Assembly (NCBI GenBank): GCA_964019165.1
Contig: OZ025268.1
Coordinates: 18,326,784-18,390,783 of the forward strand
From: Mastigias papua
Lineage: Eukaryota; Cnidaria; Scyphozoa; Rhizostomeae; Mastigiidae
Direction of reading: 5' to 3'
DNA length: 64,000 bases
The notes below the pieces were generated by a model. The model saw only the letters and a program-made list of their open reading frames with translations. It was not told where the DNA came from and did no database searches. Positions 1 through 10,181 of the stretch are shown in pieces; within the stretch, counting starts at the first letter, position 1, and the number at the start of each line of letters is the position of its first letter. The translations under genes and the position numbers were made by a program.

Positions 1-157
1 TGAACTTTCCTTTATATAGCGTGCATAGTTATGATGTAATAATAAAGTGTGCCCTATATGTGCGACTTCGAATTCCATGTATTAATGCGTGTCCCCACAA
101 TGCATGTGTACAGATAATCTCCAAAAGTAATGCCTACTACCAAACAATAAATCTTAC

Positions 158-223
158 ATGGTCTTCACTTTCTTGACTTTCAGCCACTTCAAAAGCAGGT
201 TTCATAGAAGGAGCCTTGCTCTC
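158..223 (-). CDS. SET-gene tail exon 2 (22-residue repeat unit)
   Basis: A 66-base exon on the minus strand, framed by an AG acceptor (minus-strand TTCTAG just above 223) and a GTAAGA donor just below 158. Phase is 0 at both ends. It encodes 22 residues starting ESKAPSMKP and ending SQESEDH. It is the same length and phase as the exon at 629-694, with matching ESK.PS.KP starts, and the flanking intron sequence is also alike, so the two are tandem duplicates. It has no recognised domain: it is short, Lys/Pro-rich at the start and acidic at the end. It lies downstream of the SET-domain exons in transcription order, so it would add to the C-terminal tail. No stop is reached, so the gene probably continues past base 1. 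Joining to the SET exons is inferred from strand, order and phase only. Confidence 0.6.
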
Positions 224-628
224 CTAGAAGGAATTGTACTTTTGGTTAAATCTTTTTATTGCAATGGCGAATGCTGATTCTAAGCAATCCTATCTAAATC
301 GCCCAAATTAATTTAGCATAACAATGAGTTGAAGATCTTCATACATAAAGGACTTAAGCAACTGAGATATATTTCAATGGGTATAGGGTTTATAAAAAAT
401 GCGACAGCAGAAATTACGTATATTCTTTGCGAGAGACATTGCTGCACGGTCTTGGAAGATGTCCCTTATAGGCCTTTGTTTTATTAAATCAGATACGTTC
501 TTGTAATGATCCCAGAATGATTTTACTACATGTATGTGTCCGATTAAGATGTATGACTGCGCGTGCCCACAACGCATGTGTGTGATTTATATTCAGAGTT
601 AGGCCTAATATCAATAAATAGTGCTTAC

Positions 629-694
629 AGTTTGAACACTTTGTTGACGTTCAGGCACTCTCTTAGTAGGTTTCTTTGAAGGAATCTTACTCTC
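629..694 (-). CDS. SET-gene tail exon 1 (22-residue repeat unit)
   Basis: A 66-base minus-strand exon with an AG acceptor (minus-strand TTTCTAG above 694) and a consensus GTAAGC donor below 629. It runs phase 0 to phase 0 and encodes 22 residues starting ESKIPSKKP and ending QQSVQT. The upstream SET exon at 1253-1442 also ends in phase 0, so direct splicing keeps frame. It is homologous to the exon at 158-223. No known domain is visible; the segment is basic and probably disordered. It could be alternatively included, since skipping it would not change frame. A non-coding explanation is less likely, because both copies keep splice sites, length and frame. Confidence 0.62.
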
Positions 695-1252
695 CTAGAA
701 AGAATCGTACTCTTGCTTTTAATCTGTATTGCAGAGGGATAGATATATAACTTGCGCCAATTAATTTAGCATCATAGAGAGAAGGCGACCTTATTACTAA
801 TTAACTTGATGGTTTTTGCAATTCAGTACCAGGGTTCACAGAAATGGCCGTTCTTTCTAGAGGAAATAGTGCTCGTCAAGTTTTGTGTTGTAGAGAAATA
901 GAAAAAGAATCGTCTGAAGCAATGCTATAAAGGTAATCCCATATATCAGGAGTAACTGTGAAAGGCTTAGCTGCTGCGTTGATACATATCTAGTTAGGTA
1001 CTATCAAATAGTATTTCTCGATGGACAGCCCAATGTTTGCCGACAAAGAAGACTTGTGTGCACCCAAGCCTTCAATCAGCGATGTGTTGCTTGGCCGTTG
1101 TTAGTTACTTAATGTACAGTAGTATGGTGGATTTGCTAAAACTTTGCTAACCAACTGGGTTGGGTTAGCCTTACTTCCACATAGGTTATTTCTAGAAAAT
1201 CTATTTTAAACTGGTATGATTTAGATTGAGTTGTAACGGTAGTAGAAATTAC

Positions 1253-1442
1253 CTTTTTTCTCCAAGGAAGATCATTTAACCCATAATCATATCTCAGCTC
1301 TTCATTAATGGTAATGTCTCTTGTGGCGAATAGACACAGATGTGGAATATTATCCACAACTACCTTCTTCATTTTGCAGTTTCCTTTCTCGCTATCATTT
1401 ACAAGCCTCCCAAGTCGATTTGAAGGCTTTGTTGCATCAACA
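1253..1442 (-). CDS. SET-domain exon 3 (C-terminal half of SET domain)
   Basis: A minus-strand exon of 190 bases: an AG acceptor (ACTTTTAG) above 1442 and a GTAATT donor below 1253. One base completes the Cys codon begun in the exon at 6205-6376, then 63 codons follow, starting VDATKPSNRLGRLVNDS. It carries the C-terminal SET signatures: the GRLVN-x-S segment, the PHLCLFATRDI strand and EELRYDYG, followed by DLPWRKK. These features fit the KMT5A/SET8-like class, which transfers methyl groups from S-adenosylmethionine to lysine. The usual Asn-His pair of the GRLVNHS motif reads Asn-Asp here; as I recall, some SET8-like animal homologues also have Asp. It ends in phase 0, compatible with the tail exons. 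Whether it is an active histone methyltransferase cannot be told. Confidence 0.9.
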
Positions 1443-3430
1443 CTAAAAGTAACAAGGCTTGAAATAAGTTATCAACCAGACTGGAGGGGCCAACTTAGGA
1501 AAGCAAAGGCAGAGTGGTGCTGAAAACCTCTTGAGTGGAGTGGTTAGCATTGGGATTTACAAGATGTTTATTAGAGGTGTAGAATTTTCAATGGTGTTGT
1601 GCACCATGCTCTTCAGTTGCCTAGATAATGACGCCTCTTCAAATGTTAATTTGCAGCACAGATTTGTCTTAAATCTTGCTTTTTGTTGTAGAAGCCTTAA
1701 GCTTTTACTGTAAGAGGTAGTCCTAGTACTAACTAAAACGGTAAATCTTTTGATGTTTACGAAAGTGCTAGATTATAGCAGAGCTTGTCAAATGAAACAT
1801 AAATATTGCAGGATCTGCATAGCAGTATGACAGCAATGGGGCATCCACATAGTATGTACGCAGAAGTTTCAAAAATTTCTACCCACTTCGCACATTACGC
1901 AAACATACGCTTTCTAGATTACCCCTGTCTGTTAGCGTTCAGCCACTTTCAACCTGTTTGTAACAAAATTTAAAGGAACAAGTAAGAAAATATCACTACG
2001 TTTGCATGTTTTCTCAATAGCTGCAGCCTACTAATCATATCACATAATCGACTTGAAATCTGATCCAAGTTCTCAAATTCATATACCCTCACTCTCATTT
2101 ACATCGATAACTATGGCTAGATCTGCGGTGAGCATCAAACTCATATCATAGCTTTTCGCCATGTGCCCAGCCTAACACAGAATTAAACTTTCAATTTTAA
2201 AATTACCCAAGAGTCTTTATGAATTTACAAATAAATTTGGTATCTAACAAAAGCTCATTTTCTATGGATTGCAGAAAGGGTGCTAATTTTCTCTTGTACG
2301 GTAATATTATAATACAGAGCATGAAGCCCTTAGAAGTTATTAACGTAAAGCAGGGCCACCCAGAGACTTCAGAGGCCTCGGGGAAAATGAGACAGATGAG
2401 GCCCCCTTGAGCAATGGGAGCTGAACACTTTCAGGGTCCAGAATCTAATTTTTGGAAATCCTTGCTGGTTTACTTTATGAGGCCCCAGAACTATGCACTG
2501 ATATCTAAATCATGCACACTGTATTACTTTGCTTGAGTTAGAAAACGATTGTAACGCTGCTTAAAATGTGTATTGCATTATTTCCTTTGAAACGTATATT
2601 GCATTATTTCCTTTTTCTCTTAATTCTTCAGAAAGAAGATTATCATAAATGACTGTTAAATGCCTTTTCTCTTAACAAAGCTCTCTGAAAAGAATGTCCA
2701 CTTACATCTGACTAACCTCTCCCCTTATTGCATTTTTCTCCATCATTGCTAGGCCCAACCCCTCTAATGTGTGGACGTTTCAGAGGTGGGAACTGTGGGA
2801 TCTGGGGGGACGAGAGGCCCCCAGGCTAGAAATTTTCAGCAAATCAGATACTTTGTCAGTTGATTTAGATCAATTTTTGGTCGAACTTTCCTGAAAATAG
2901 ATAACAAAAAACTGCGAGTTTTAGGCGATTTCTCCTAGCTAATTTACCTTTGGGGACTGGCGCAGTATTAAGAAGGAAATTACGGCTGGTATGTCTCTCG
3001 GCTGCTCTGACTGTTGGAATGATGTAGGAGCTGAAATTGGAGTTTGGGCCTGCCTCCAGAAAATATTTATTGAAGGCCGTACAGAGTGTCGGAACGTAAC
3101 ATTTTCCAAGTCAACATTAAGTGGGAATGCTTGCAAAATTTCTAGCCACATCTACTATTGTTCCAAAGCTAGCTGGAAAAGCTCTAACTATTGGGTAATA
3201 AACCTTAAAACGTATTTATGTTTTCTGGGCCAGAGATGGCCTACTGGCTGAATGTTATTGTTGTGGTCAGCTTCTCTACTCAAGAAAGCATAGAAGAGAA
3301 TTTGAAAAAATGAAAGAAAAGCATTTAGTGAAGAAAAACACAACCTGCAATTGCTAGTGATTGAAATTTATACAGCAAAAACCATTCTTAGCCCAGAATT
3401 AATGAAAGATGTTTTTTTTGAAAACTTCAC
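1443..3430. other. First part of SET-gene intron, no further feature supported
   Basis: Part of the 4.8-kb intron between SET exons 2 and 3. An open minus-strand stretch at 2939-3151 ends next to a GT, but the flanking SET exons already join in phase, so I do not call it an exon. GAGGCCCC-rich patches (2340-2480 and 2760-2840) look like transposon debris without clear ends. Confidence 0.5.
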
Positions 3431-3432
3431 TA

Positions 3433-3610
3433 GGGTCCCAGTTACACTGTACGAGATTGCTATCGGAGCGTTGTATACCACCTCCAGAGCGGAGTGACTT
3501 TCACAATGGTTATCGAAGCGTTGTATATCGGATGTAGTGTAACTACTACCCCAATATGATATGAAAACCACAACACTCCAATAGAAATCCGGTATAGTGT
3601 AACTGGGGCC
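3433..3610. mobile_element. 178-bp MITE in SET-gene intron
   Basis: Terminal inverted repeats of about 20 bp: GGGTCCCAGTTACACTGTAC at the left, and at the right the reverse complement of GGCCCCAGTTACACTATACC (one-base indel). Both ends are flanked by TA, which may be the target duplication. Inside, a ~25-bp motif containing CG[GA]AGCGTTGTATA is repeated. It is too short to code for a transposase. Tc1/mariner or Harbinger origin cannot be separated on this evidence. Confidence 0.65.
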
Positions 3611-4218
3611 TAATTATAACCTGAGAAGTGATAATCACTTGCATTTACCAAACGTTATGACCACAAAATAAGGTACTGAAATTTAATGTACAGAGATTTC
3701 CTTCTACGGTCTTCTCTTCCAACAGAAATAAAAAGTCCTAACACTCTAATTGAGTTCAAGGAACACATAAAATTATGGAATTGAAATATATGCAACTGCA
3801 GATTGTGCAAAACGATTTGTGGGATTTGTACTTAGGTTTTATGTCACATGTAATACTGTTTCCTCTCCTTTATTTACTTATGTAAGTTGGCCATAATTAG
3901 TATTAATATCTTATACTATCTTAGAAGCTAACGGTAAATAAATTAATCCTATCATATCATTTGTAATACAAATTTTCATTCAAATATTCGGCTGGCCTCT
4001 TGGAATTGTAGCTTAGGCCCTAAATACACTACAGGCTTAAACAGCAGTAAGACGTTTTTATGATTCAATTAGTACTGAATATATTTGTTTCCGGCTTACT
4101 TTTGCCAGTACAAGTTCATCAGTAGGGTTTCTCCCCGTAACTGCAGCAGCCAATTGATATTAATGAACTATAATTTGATATTTTGACAGCATACCCTGTC
4201 TCTATCCGTTGCCTGACT

Positions 4219-4838
4219 TCATATCGTATTTTGCATAGTGTGACCTAAATTGTTAGAACATGACTGGCTTTCGAAAATTGGGATGGTTTTCCATAAATGT
4301 GTATGTTCCTTCACCATATACATAAAACCAGTTTCACAAATGTGATCAAAATTTTCCCGACTCATTCGGTAGTGAGCATGCCAATAATTTGGATTCAACT
4401 TGCTTGTGTTCAAGCCTGCCGCATAGTATGCATTGAAGTCTTCGCTACTTCTATGAAAAGCCCATGCCCTCTTTTTAAGGTATATATTTGCAAAATATCC
4501 CAGTGCTGTCCTCTGTATCTCAAAAGCAGGGGTGGCGCCAGGGGAGGGCTCGGGGGCTATAGCCCCCCGTCAGAGCAGGCTAGCCCCCATCGGAAGATGG
4601 AAAGCGATTTTTTCGGAAATTTCTGGCATTTATAGTACCCTGAAAACCATATTTTAGCCCCCCTGTAGGAAGAGTCAGCACTCCCCGTTGGAAATTCCTG
4701 GCGCCACCCCTGCTCAAAAGTACGAAAATTGATCAATGCCAATGCATACAAAATTAATCTTTGACTAGTTGCTTGCCTCCTTTGCTCTAACAAATAGAAA
4801 ACCATTAAAAGAAACGCTAGCTTTTCCTCTTCAGACAT
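4219..4838 (-). pseudogene. Harbinger transposase N-terminal fragment, split by a MITE
   Basis: Reading the minus strand, an open frame starts at an ATG at 4838 (MSEEEKLAFLLMVFYLL) and runs to the MITE at 4712. On the other side (4526 down to 4219) the same frame resumes and passes through YFANIYLKKRAWAF and HAHYRMSRENFDHICE before a stop. The RMSRENFD-type block is typical of the N-terminal part of HARBI1-like/Harbinger transposases, which precedes the DDE nuclease. The DDE core is absent, so this is a truncated relic. The MITE plus one copy of its 8-bp target duplication interrupts it. The family call rests on this block plus the TTA-flanked inverted repeats. Confidence 0.75.
4527..4712 (-). 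mobile_element. hAT-type MITE, copy 1 (186 bp)
   Basis: Perfect 16-bp terminal inverted repeats CAGGGGTGGCGCCAGG. An exact 8-bp target duplication CTCAAAAG lies at 4519-4526 and 4713-4720. TIRs starting CAGGG and 8-bp duplications are the hAT superfamily hallmark. The interior holds the AAACCATATTTTAGCCCCCC and CTATAGCCCCC segments shared with copies at 7586, 58220 and 62272. It inserted into a Harbinger transposase frame. Confidence 0.93.
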
Positions 4839-5439
4839 AGCAATGACGATCTTTAGAGCTGAAAACTACACTGTTATAGACCTCCAATACAAAATGAGTT
4901 AATACGTTAATCCCCGTTGACAGAATTTCCCAAACTGAGGACCTCCAAAAGATGCTCAAGTCGAGTGAGCGGCCCCTTGCATGTACGGTTAAGCACTTTT
5001 CTTGCAGTTTTGACCAAATACACTATGCACTGAGGTGCTAATTCGCTTAACTGTCGAAACATCGGTAGGCATGCAAGTTTAAGCCCGTAGTGTATTTAGG
5101 GCCTTACTCAGGCAGCCGAATTTTCCACCATTTTACTAAAACCTGGCTGCCTGTTTGAAGTCTCAGCAACCTGTGTTATATCTCAGCAGCCGAGTTACAC
5201 ACGATCCTCAGACAAACGCACGTACAGGGACGCCAGCGTGTACCTAGGGTAAAGGGGGGCAGGACTTCCACTTAGGGCACATCTATGTACATGACTTTGC
5301 CTTGACAGGGATATATTTTGGTCTTCACATTCTCTTCCAGAAAGGGAATGTTTACTTTACTATCTTCATAAGTATAACAGGACAGTTATGGGCTGGGGAC
5401 TGCCCCCAGAAAAATTTCTTCAACCAAACTACTCTTATG

Positions 5440-5760
5440 TCAATAAGCATCCCCCGCTTATATTTCTCGAATTATGTTCCAACCCACCCACTCTTATTAG
5501 GGCACCCCATGTATTAAATTTTCAACTCTTTTAGAAGATAATTCTTGCTGTGACTGAGTTATCTAAATAGTGAATGAGATATACATGAGACAGTATTCCA
5601 AAAAGTATTGTTTGCAGTGATGTTTACCAAGATTTTGCATCAATGGCTATTGGTGCATAGTTAGCCCAAGCTTCCAACCCCCCGCGCTTATTCCGACCCC
5701 TCATTTGATTCATTTTGAAGAATTTTCCAATCCCCTGTTTATTAGGACTCCGGCGTTTTC
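5440..5760. repeat. CCCCCGCTTATT-type repeat fragments
   Basis: Scattered CAATAAGCATCCCCCGCTTA (around 5441), CTTATTAGGGCACCCC, CCCCCCGCGCTTATTCCGAC and similar strings. They belong to the same class as the cluster at 28590-29985. No clean ends were found. They lie within the SET-gene intron. Confidence 0.45.
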
Positions 5761-6204
5761 GCAAATAAGAGTATCTGCAATGCTGGAAAATGCCCTGTCA
5801 TATGGTATTTACAAATTGAATTATATGTGCATAAAATGCCTTGATACTGGAATCATGAAAAGACAGTCTCAGTACTGGGACAGAAAGAAGCTTTCTTATA
5901 CTGTCTAAAATGGATTACTCTACCATTACTGATCGCTTAAAGGGAATTTAAATGCATTTTAACAATTCGGAATTAGGAGTAAAGAAATATTAATTTTTGG
6001 CAAGCAAGAAATTAGAAGTTTGGAGCTTGAGCTGAGTGGCATTTGGTGATAACATCTAAACAAATTTTCTTGCAATTTTTTCCTTTTGGGCCCTATTCTC
6101 CAATAAATGTATTTCTTACAAACAGATTGTTTATTTAAGGAGGTGATATCTAATTTACAAAGTGAGCCAAACACTTCCGTGTTTAGCTATATTCATTAAC
6201 CTAC

Positions 6205-6376
6205 CATAAGTCTCTATTTTCGTATCTGAAGTAGAACATGTAACTGCCATAGTTTACTTTGCTGTAGTACATCTCTCTTTTATCAGCTTCCTTTTTGGAA
6301 ATTAGCTCACCAGCATACTCCAAAATGAAGCTTCCTGACGGAATTAGGTGGTCAATATAGTTCACAACACCATAGC
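6205..6376 (-). CDS. SET-domain exon 2 (N-terminal half of SET domain)
   Basis: A 172-base minus-strand exon with a strong acceptor (minus-strand TCTTCCTTGCAG above 6376) and a GTAGGT donor below 6205. It starts in phase 1 and ends after two bases of the Cys codon finished by the exon at 1253-1442. It encodes YGVVNYIDHLIPSGSFILEY, then AGELISKKEADKREMYY and GSYMFYFRYENRDL. The order G-x-G, the F-x-L-E-Y-x-G-E-L-I strand, KREMYY and YMFYF matches the N-terminal SET-N/SET region of KMT5A/SET8-type lysine methyltransferases. The joined junction reads EIGYGVV on one side and DLCVDAT on the other. The exon-exon phasing is the main proof that this is a real gene. Confidence 0.92.
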
Positions 6377-6851
6377 CTGCAAGGAAGACAGTGTTTTTGT
6401 TCTTAAGTCAAGAAATCGAGGCCAAGTAGCTCGTTAGATATAGCAATAGTTTAATAGATTTTCTGTTAAATCCTTACTAAAATAACAGGTAGGAAGAATT
6501 ATACTTTAAATGAGAGCAAAAAGCATTGTCATACCAAAAGATTTTTTGGTGTAGGGGATCTTCCATATATTTACCAACAGACTATTGAATTTCCTTGAAT
6601 TGCTGCCAAGCGTTGACTACTAGGCCAGCTGTCACAGACAAGCCTAACTGTGATCTTTCAAATGATCTTTGAAACAATTATTTATGATACCCCCTACTCC
6701 CTGATTTGGTACACCCCTGATGCAAGAAGATTGTCTTCCATACTGAACAAAGAGCAATGCATAAATTGCCTTGTAGTATGCCTTTTTAACTCTGTTACTA
6801 GCGGAATACTCTGGTAGCACAAAAAGTAATAGTCTTATGAGGGTACTTCAC

Positions 6852-6966
6852 CTATCTCATCATTTATGTATTGTTTTGCAAGGCCTGGTTGATCCTTGCC
6901 AAGCATTATCCATTTTTTGGCATCGTTCTCTGGCTTTACTTCAAAATTCAACTTTCTCCTTGATTG
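6852..6966 (-). CDS. SET-domain exon 1 (pre-SET segment)
   Basis: A 115-base minus-strand exon. The acceptor is ATATTTATAG above 6966; the donor is GTGAAG below 6852. It runs phase 0 to phase 1 and encodes QSRRKLNFEVKPENDAKKWI followed by a QPGLAKQYINDEIG segment. The last G plus the first two bases of the next exon make the Gly of EIGYG. The 'D-x-P-G-L...Y-I-N-D-x-I-G' block is the usual lead-in to the SET domain in this class. The acceptor polypyrimidine tract is weak. No upstream exon or start codon could be identified with confidence, so the N-terminus of the protein is unknown. Confidence 0.82.
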
Positions 6967-7145
6967 CTATAAATATGAAGTTATCATTTATGATCATGTA
7001 GGCATTCAAAGATCAAACAATAAATGTACATAGTAACTTAGCTTGGAGCTTTCAAAACGAAAGTTTGATCGTGCATTTTATTTTTGTTCACAGGTGCTTT
7101 GCAAGGGAATGAATTACATCTCATGTGTTGTAGCTCAAACTGTAT

Positions 7146-7384
7146 TTTGATAGTTTCATACCTTAAGTAAGTTCAGTAAAACCATGTTTATTGACACACA
7201 GAAACACATACAGTAACTAATCCGCAAAATGTTTGTTGCTTCTCAGCAACCTTTTCTGTGAGAAGTACCTCTGAGGATGTTGCAGAAATGCAGCAAAAAT
7301 TTTAAGAATTAGCCAATGTAAGTGTGTTTGTTGAGTTAATAAACATGGTGTTGTGTAACTTACTTATGGTATGAAACTGCCAAA
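7146..7384. repeat. ~50-bp inverted repeat pair (probable MITE)
   Basis: The left arm contains AGTTTCATACCTTAAGTAAG and ACCATGTTTATTGAC. The right arm (about 7335-7384) is the inverted copy with about 80% identity, ending CTTATGGTATGAAACTG. The spacer is about 135 bp. A clear target duplication is not visible, so superfamily is open. Confidence 0.6.
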
Positions 7385-7585
7385 TACAACTTGCTTTTGT
7401 CTTGTCATTTCTCTTGCAAATTACTGTCAAATGGCTAAGAGTACAGAAGATAGTTGTATACAAGTTTTTTTAATAAGAAACTTAGATCGGCACCTAGTAC
7501 TAAAAGTTTCTTAATTTGACATCACAATTTGCCTTTCCAGTACTAAAAAGTTTCATAAGTAGTTTCTTAGATTTGAGACCGAAGC

Positions 7586-7753
7586 CAGGGGTGGCGCCAG
7601 GAATTTTCCGAAGGGGGGCTGACTCTTCCGATGAGGGGGCTAAAATATGGTTTTCAGGGTACTATAAATGCCAAAAATCTCCGAAAAAATCGCTTTTCAC
7701 CTTCCGACGGGGGAAGCTATAGCCCCACTAGCCCTCCCCTGGTGCCACCACTG
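7586..7753 (+). mobile_element. hAT-type MITE, copy 2 (168 bp)
   Basis: Starts CAGGGGTGGCGCCAGG and ends CCTGGTGCCACCACTG (two mismatches to the perfect TIR). An exact 8-bp target duplication ACCGAAGC lies at 7578-7585 and 7754-7761. It is in opposite orientation to the copy at 4527, and shares the AAAATATGGTTTTCAGGGTA core. Confidence 0.9.
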
Positions 7754-8049
7754 ACCGAAGCTCACGGTATTGTGCAAAGGTCGAACAGTTCTGGGTGGTT
7801 AACTGCTCCAAGGTGCATCCCATTCAGTTAGGCCCAAAGATCTCCGGCGTGGAGTCAGCTTTCCTGACGGTGTGGCAGCGTGGATGCAGCCTAAACTATA
7901 CTCTCTGGTGTACTGGCGTGATAAAATGCAAATTTCGGCGCAGGGTTCTTTTGATCTTTGTACCTCAGGTGCAGGGTCGGTGCTAGACAAAATTCTTGGG
8001 GGTGTCAGGTTTTGAGCTGCTGAGTAAGACATGTGAACTCAAATGACAT

Positions 8050-8280
8050 AAACCAAAGTTGCTACTGATCTCTTTTCAATTGCTATAAACTTAGTACCTT
8101 TCAGATGTAGGTGATCGATAGAGAAGCACTTATCATGTACAAAAGTCTCAACCTGTTTGAGAGACCCCTGGGGGTCTGGGGGCTTGCACACAGAGATAAT
8201 TTTTAAGACTATGCCCTCTAGAGCGTCGGAAAACGCTCCTTTGGGGCATGGGAGAACGGTGCTCTCATAATTCATCATTG
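8050..8280 (-). repeat. Diverged member of the 'AGGGCATTTTCCGAC' repeat family
   Basis: On the minus strand this reads GAAAACG...CCCTCTAGAG..., then GCAAGCCCCCAGACCCCCAG, then AAGTGCTTCTCTATCGATCA. The last part matches the plus strand at 13410-13480, and the first parts match 12455-12560, 13040-13110 and 13305-13380. The minus strand is open for 79 residues (HDKCFSIDHLHLKG), which may be remains of repeat-encoded protein. No function is recognised. Confidence 0.5.
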
Positions 8281-8349
8281 TTTTTTGAAGGAAAACTAAT
8301 CCCCTAACCTGGAAACAAAATGTGAATATGCTATGCTATCCAACACTAA

Positions 8350-8803
8350 GGGCCTGTTCGCACTACAGCATCCCAAACTTTGTTAAACTCGATAATCCCA
8401 CGGTAATTAAACAAACTTTGTGGAATTTGACAAATGTTAGTAGATTTTCGTTCGCATTTGGCTCATTTGTTACCTACCATCGCATCATCGGGTTGTCACT
8501 TATTCATTTATCAAATTGATGTCGCGTGCAATTCTAACTGGGATAGTCGAGGTAGTAAGCACTGTTGACAAGTAGCATGGCAGATCCCCTTGGCCCCTGC
8601 AGTGTTTTAATTGATTTTCCAACTTTTGTAGAGCTCTGGGGCTCTTCGACGGAACCTTTTAGGGATTAGCGTTTGGTAAAACTACATTTTATTCCGTTCG
8701 CACTAGACCAATTAAGAAACGTCATCACTAGTGTGTACCGCCTTTGATGAAGGACAATGGGGATTAACTTTGTACGATTTCTTGCTCTAGTGCGAATAGG
8801 GCC
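8350..8803. mobile_element. 454-bp TIR element, possibly Harbinger-like
   Basis: The left end is GGGCCTGTTCGCACTACAGC. The right end is the inverted copy of GGCCCTATTCGCACTAGAGC (16-20 bp, few mismatches), with further loose match inwards. Flanks are TAA at the left and AAA at the right, so a TWA target duplication is possible but not intact. An internal GTTCGCACTAGACCAATTAA near 8695 suggests a nested or duplicated end. There is no transposase frame. Confidence 0.6.
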
Positions 8804-10181
8804 AAAGCACATAACAATACGCAAGAGCGCCGAGGAAGAATAGTTCAAGTCGGTGAAATTTATGCGTGCAACTCTTTGATGTCATTATTGCCCAGCAAAA
8901 GGATGCAATTTCCCAGCAAATTGCTCTCATTTATCTGCTCAGGGTGTCACATCCCCAGACTCCCGGAATTTACACCCAGGGCAACGGCCTTTGAATATAG
9001 TTCTGCAGAACAGCAAACGCAGAAAATAGTATGGAACGTTCACTGGTATGGTTACTTCTGAAGTCCAATGATCCTTATTGCAATACCTTTTAAGGAAAAA
9101 CCGGAAATGGGGGCGATGCCCCAGAAACTTTTTGGGACCACATCTTTTAAATCTAAGGAAAGTGCTTTTTGATATAAAGAAGGCACTCTAAAAAGGACAA
9201 TTTCATTCCTTTGCTGAAAAGGGCAGCGGTCCAGAATCCCAGGACTCTCCTGGTTGCGCGCCTGAAAGTATGACCTCACCCTCCACTCTATTTTGCACGA
9301 ATATGAAAGACACAAAACTTTGATCTTGAAAGTAGAAATCTTACTGTGAGCGAGTTTAGTCAGATACAGTGACCTTCTTTCGCAACTGTGGCCTCTATGT
9401 GGGCGACACGAAAGACTCAATGTAAGCGGTGCTCCATATTTTCGGCATATCTAATTCAAACCGTCTGCACTTTGTCTGCCGAGTCGGCAGCAAAAGATCT
9501 CAAATCTACCGAGTACATTAACGATTTTCAATCCGTGGGGGGTGTCACACCCCCACACCCCCGCCCCACCGCCCCTGCTCGGGTGTACGCCAACCTTCAT
9601 CGTTGGCATACACCTGGGGAACTACTGGCATAACTCTTGCGTGAGTTTTACATGGAATGCAACCTGGTAACTGCTAAGCATCCCGAAAAGTCCAAGCAGA
9701 TCACAGCTACAGTCTTTTCCAAACATAAATGATACAAATTAACGAGTTAAAGCAAGTCAATGTACTCTTCTTTTAGACAAACTAGTATTTCAAAGCTTCT
9801 TACCTTTTCTTAAAAAAATTACAAGAGTTTCTTAAATTTTTCATCGACGGCCCAGTACTCATTTCTTATAAACCAGTTTCTTGTAGATGAAACATGTATG
9901 CAGCATGGATGCTAATGACTATTCAATTAGGAAAAAATTATTTTTATCCTCACCCTGGTGCTTCCAGACCTTTCTGTAGCCATACCGTTGCTGCAACAAT
10001 GACAAGCCTAGGAGGGATGTTGAAAATAAGAGTGCTATGGAAAACTACGAGAATATGGAGGTAGATCAACTACTAGGTCAATGCATTTTAAGTTACTGTT
10101 TTCAGCTTTCCACTCCCTCCTCATACTTCAACATACGAGGTAGTGGAAAGCTGGAAGCACTTACAAAAAATAGCTCAGTAG
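8804..10181. other. No gene supported; repeat debris
   Basis: A C-rich GGTGTCACACCCCCACACCC stretch at 9541-9580 resembles one at 51945-51970 and hints at another dispersed element. A minus-strand open stretch at 9052-9420 reads through GGGGGCGATGCCCC-type repeat sequence and is not called. Nothing else is recognised. Confidence 0.4.

Larger units (their letters stand above)
88..776. repeat. Tandem duplication carrying the two 66-base exons
   Basis: Two diverged direct copies (about 88-320 and 560-776, offset about 471 at the exons). Each contains, in the same order, a GTCCCCACAA-type box next to GCATGTG (91-100; 563-572 is one C short), intron sequence, the 66-base exon, a similar acceptor tract (GGAATTGTACT versus AGAATCGTACT) and a shared AATTAATTTAGCAT tail. 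This is duplication of an exon together with its introns. Confidence 0.7.
4016..5103 (-). mobile_element. PIF/Harbinger-type element, decayed, with nested hAT MITE
   Basis: The left end begins GGCCCTAAATACACTACAGG and the right end is its inverted copy with about one mismatch over 27 bp. Both ends are flanked by TTA (4013-4015 and 5104-5106), the 3-bp TWA target duplication typical of PIF/Harbinger transposons. The minus strand carries a transposase fragment (4219-4838). A 186-bp hAT MITE (4527-4712) sits inside. Total length is 1,088 bp, or about 0.9 kb without the MITE, far short of an autonomous two-gene Harbinger. The element lies in the intron between SET exons 2 and 3. Confidence 0.82.

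Noticed and set aside
2939..3151. Minus-strand frame ending next to GTAAAT, possible extra SET-gene exon
   Set aside because: The flanking SET exons already join in phase inside the SET domain (DLCVDAT); an exon here would interrupt the domain.
4297..4635. 112-codon plus-strand frame with GGARGGLGGYSPPSEQ
   Set aside because: It runs through a hAT MITE and across the Harbinger relic on its non-coding strand; the same peptide arises from the other MITE copies.
9954..10001. Possible minus-strand exon LSLLQQRYGYRKVWKHQ with AG and GT borders
   Set aside because: It ends in phase 1, while the next SET exon (6852-6966) starts in phase 0, and the segment is very short. Not enough to call.
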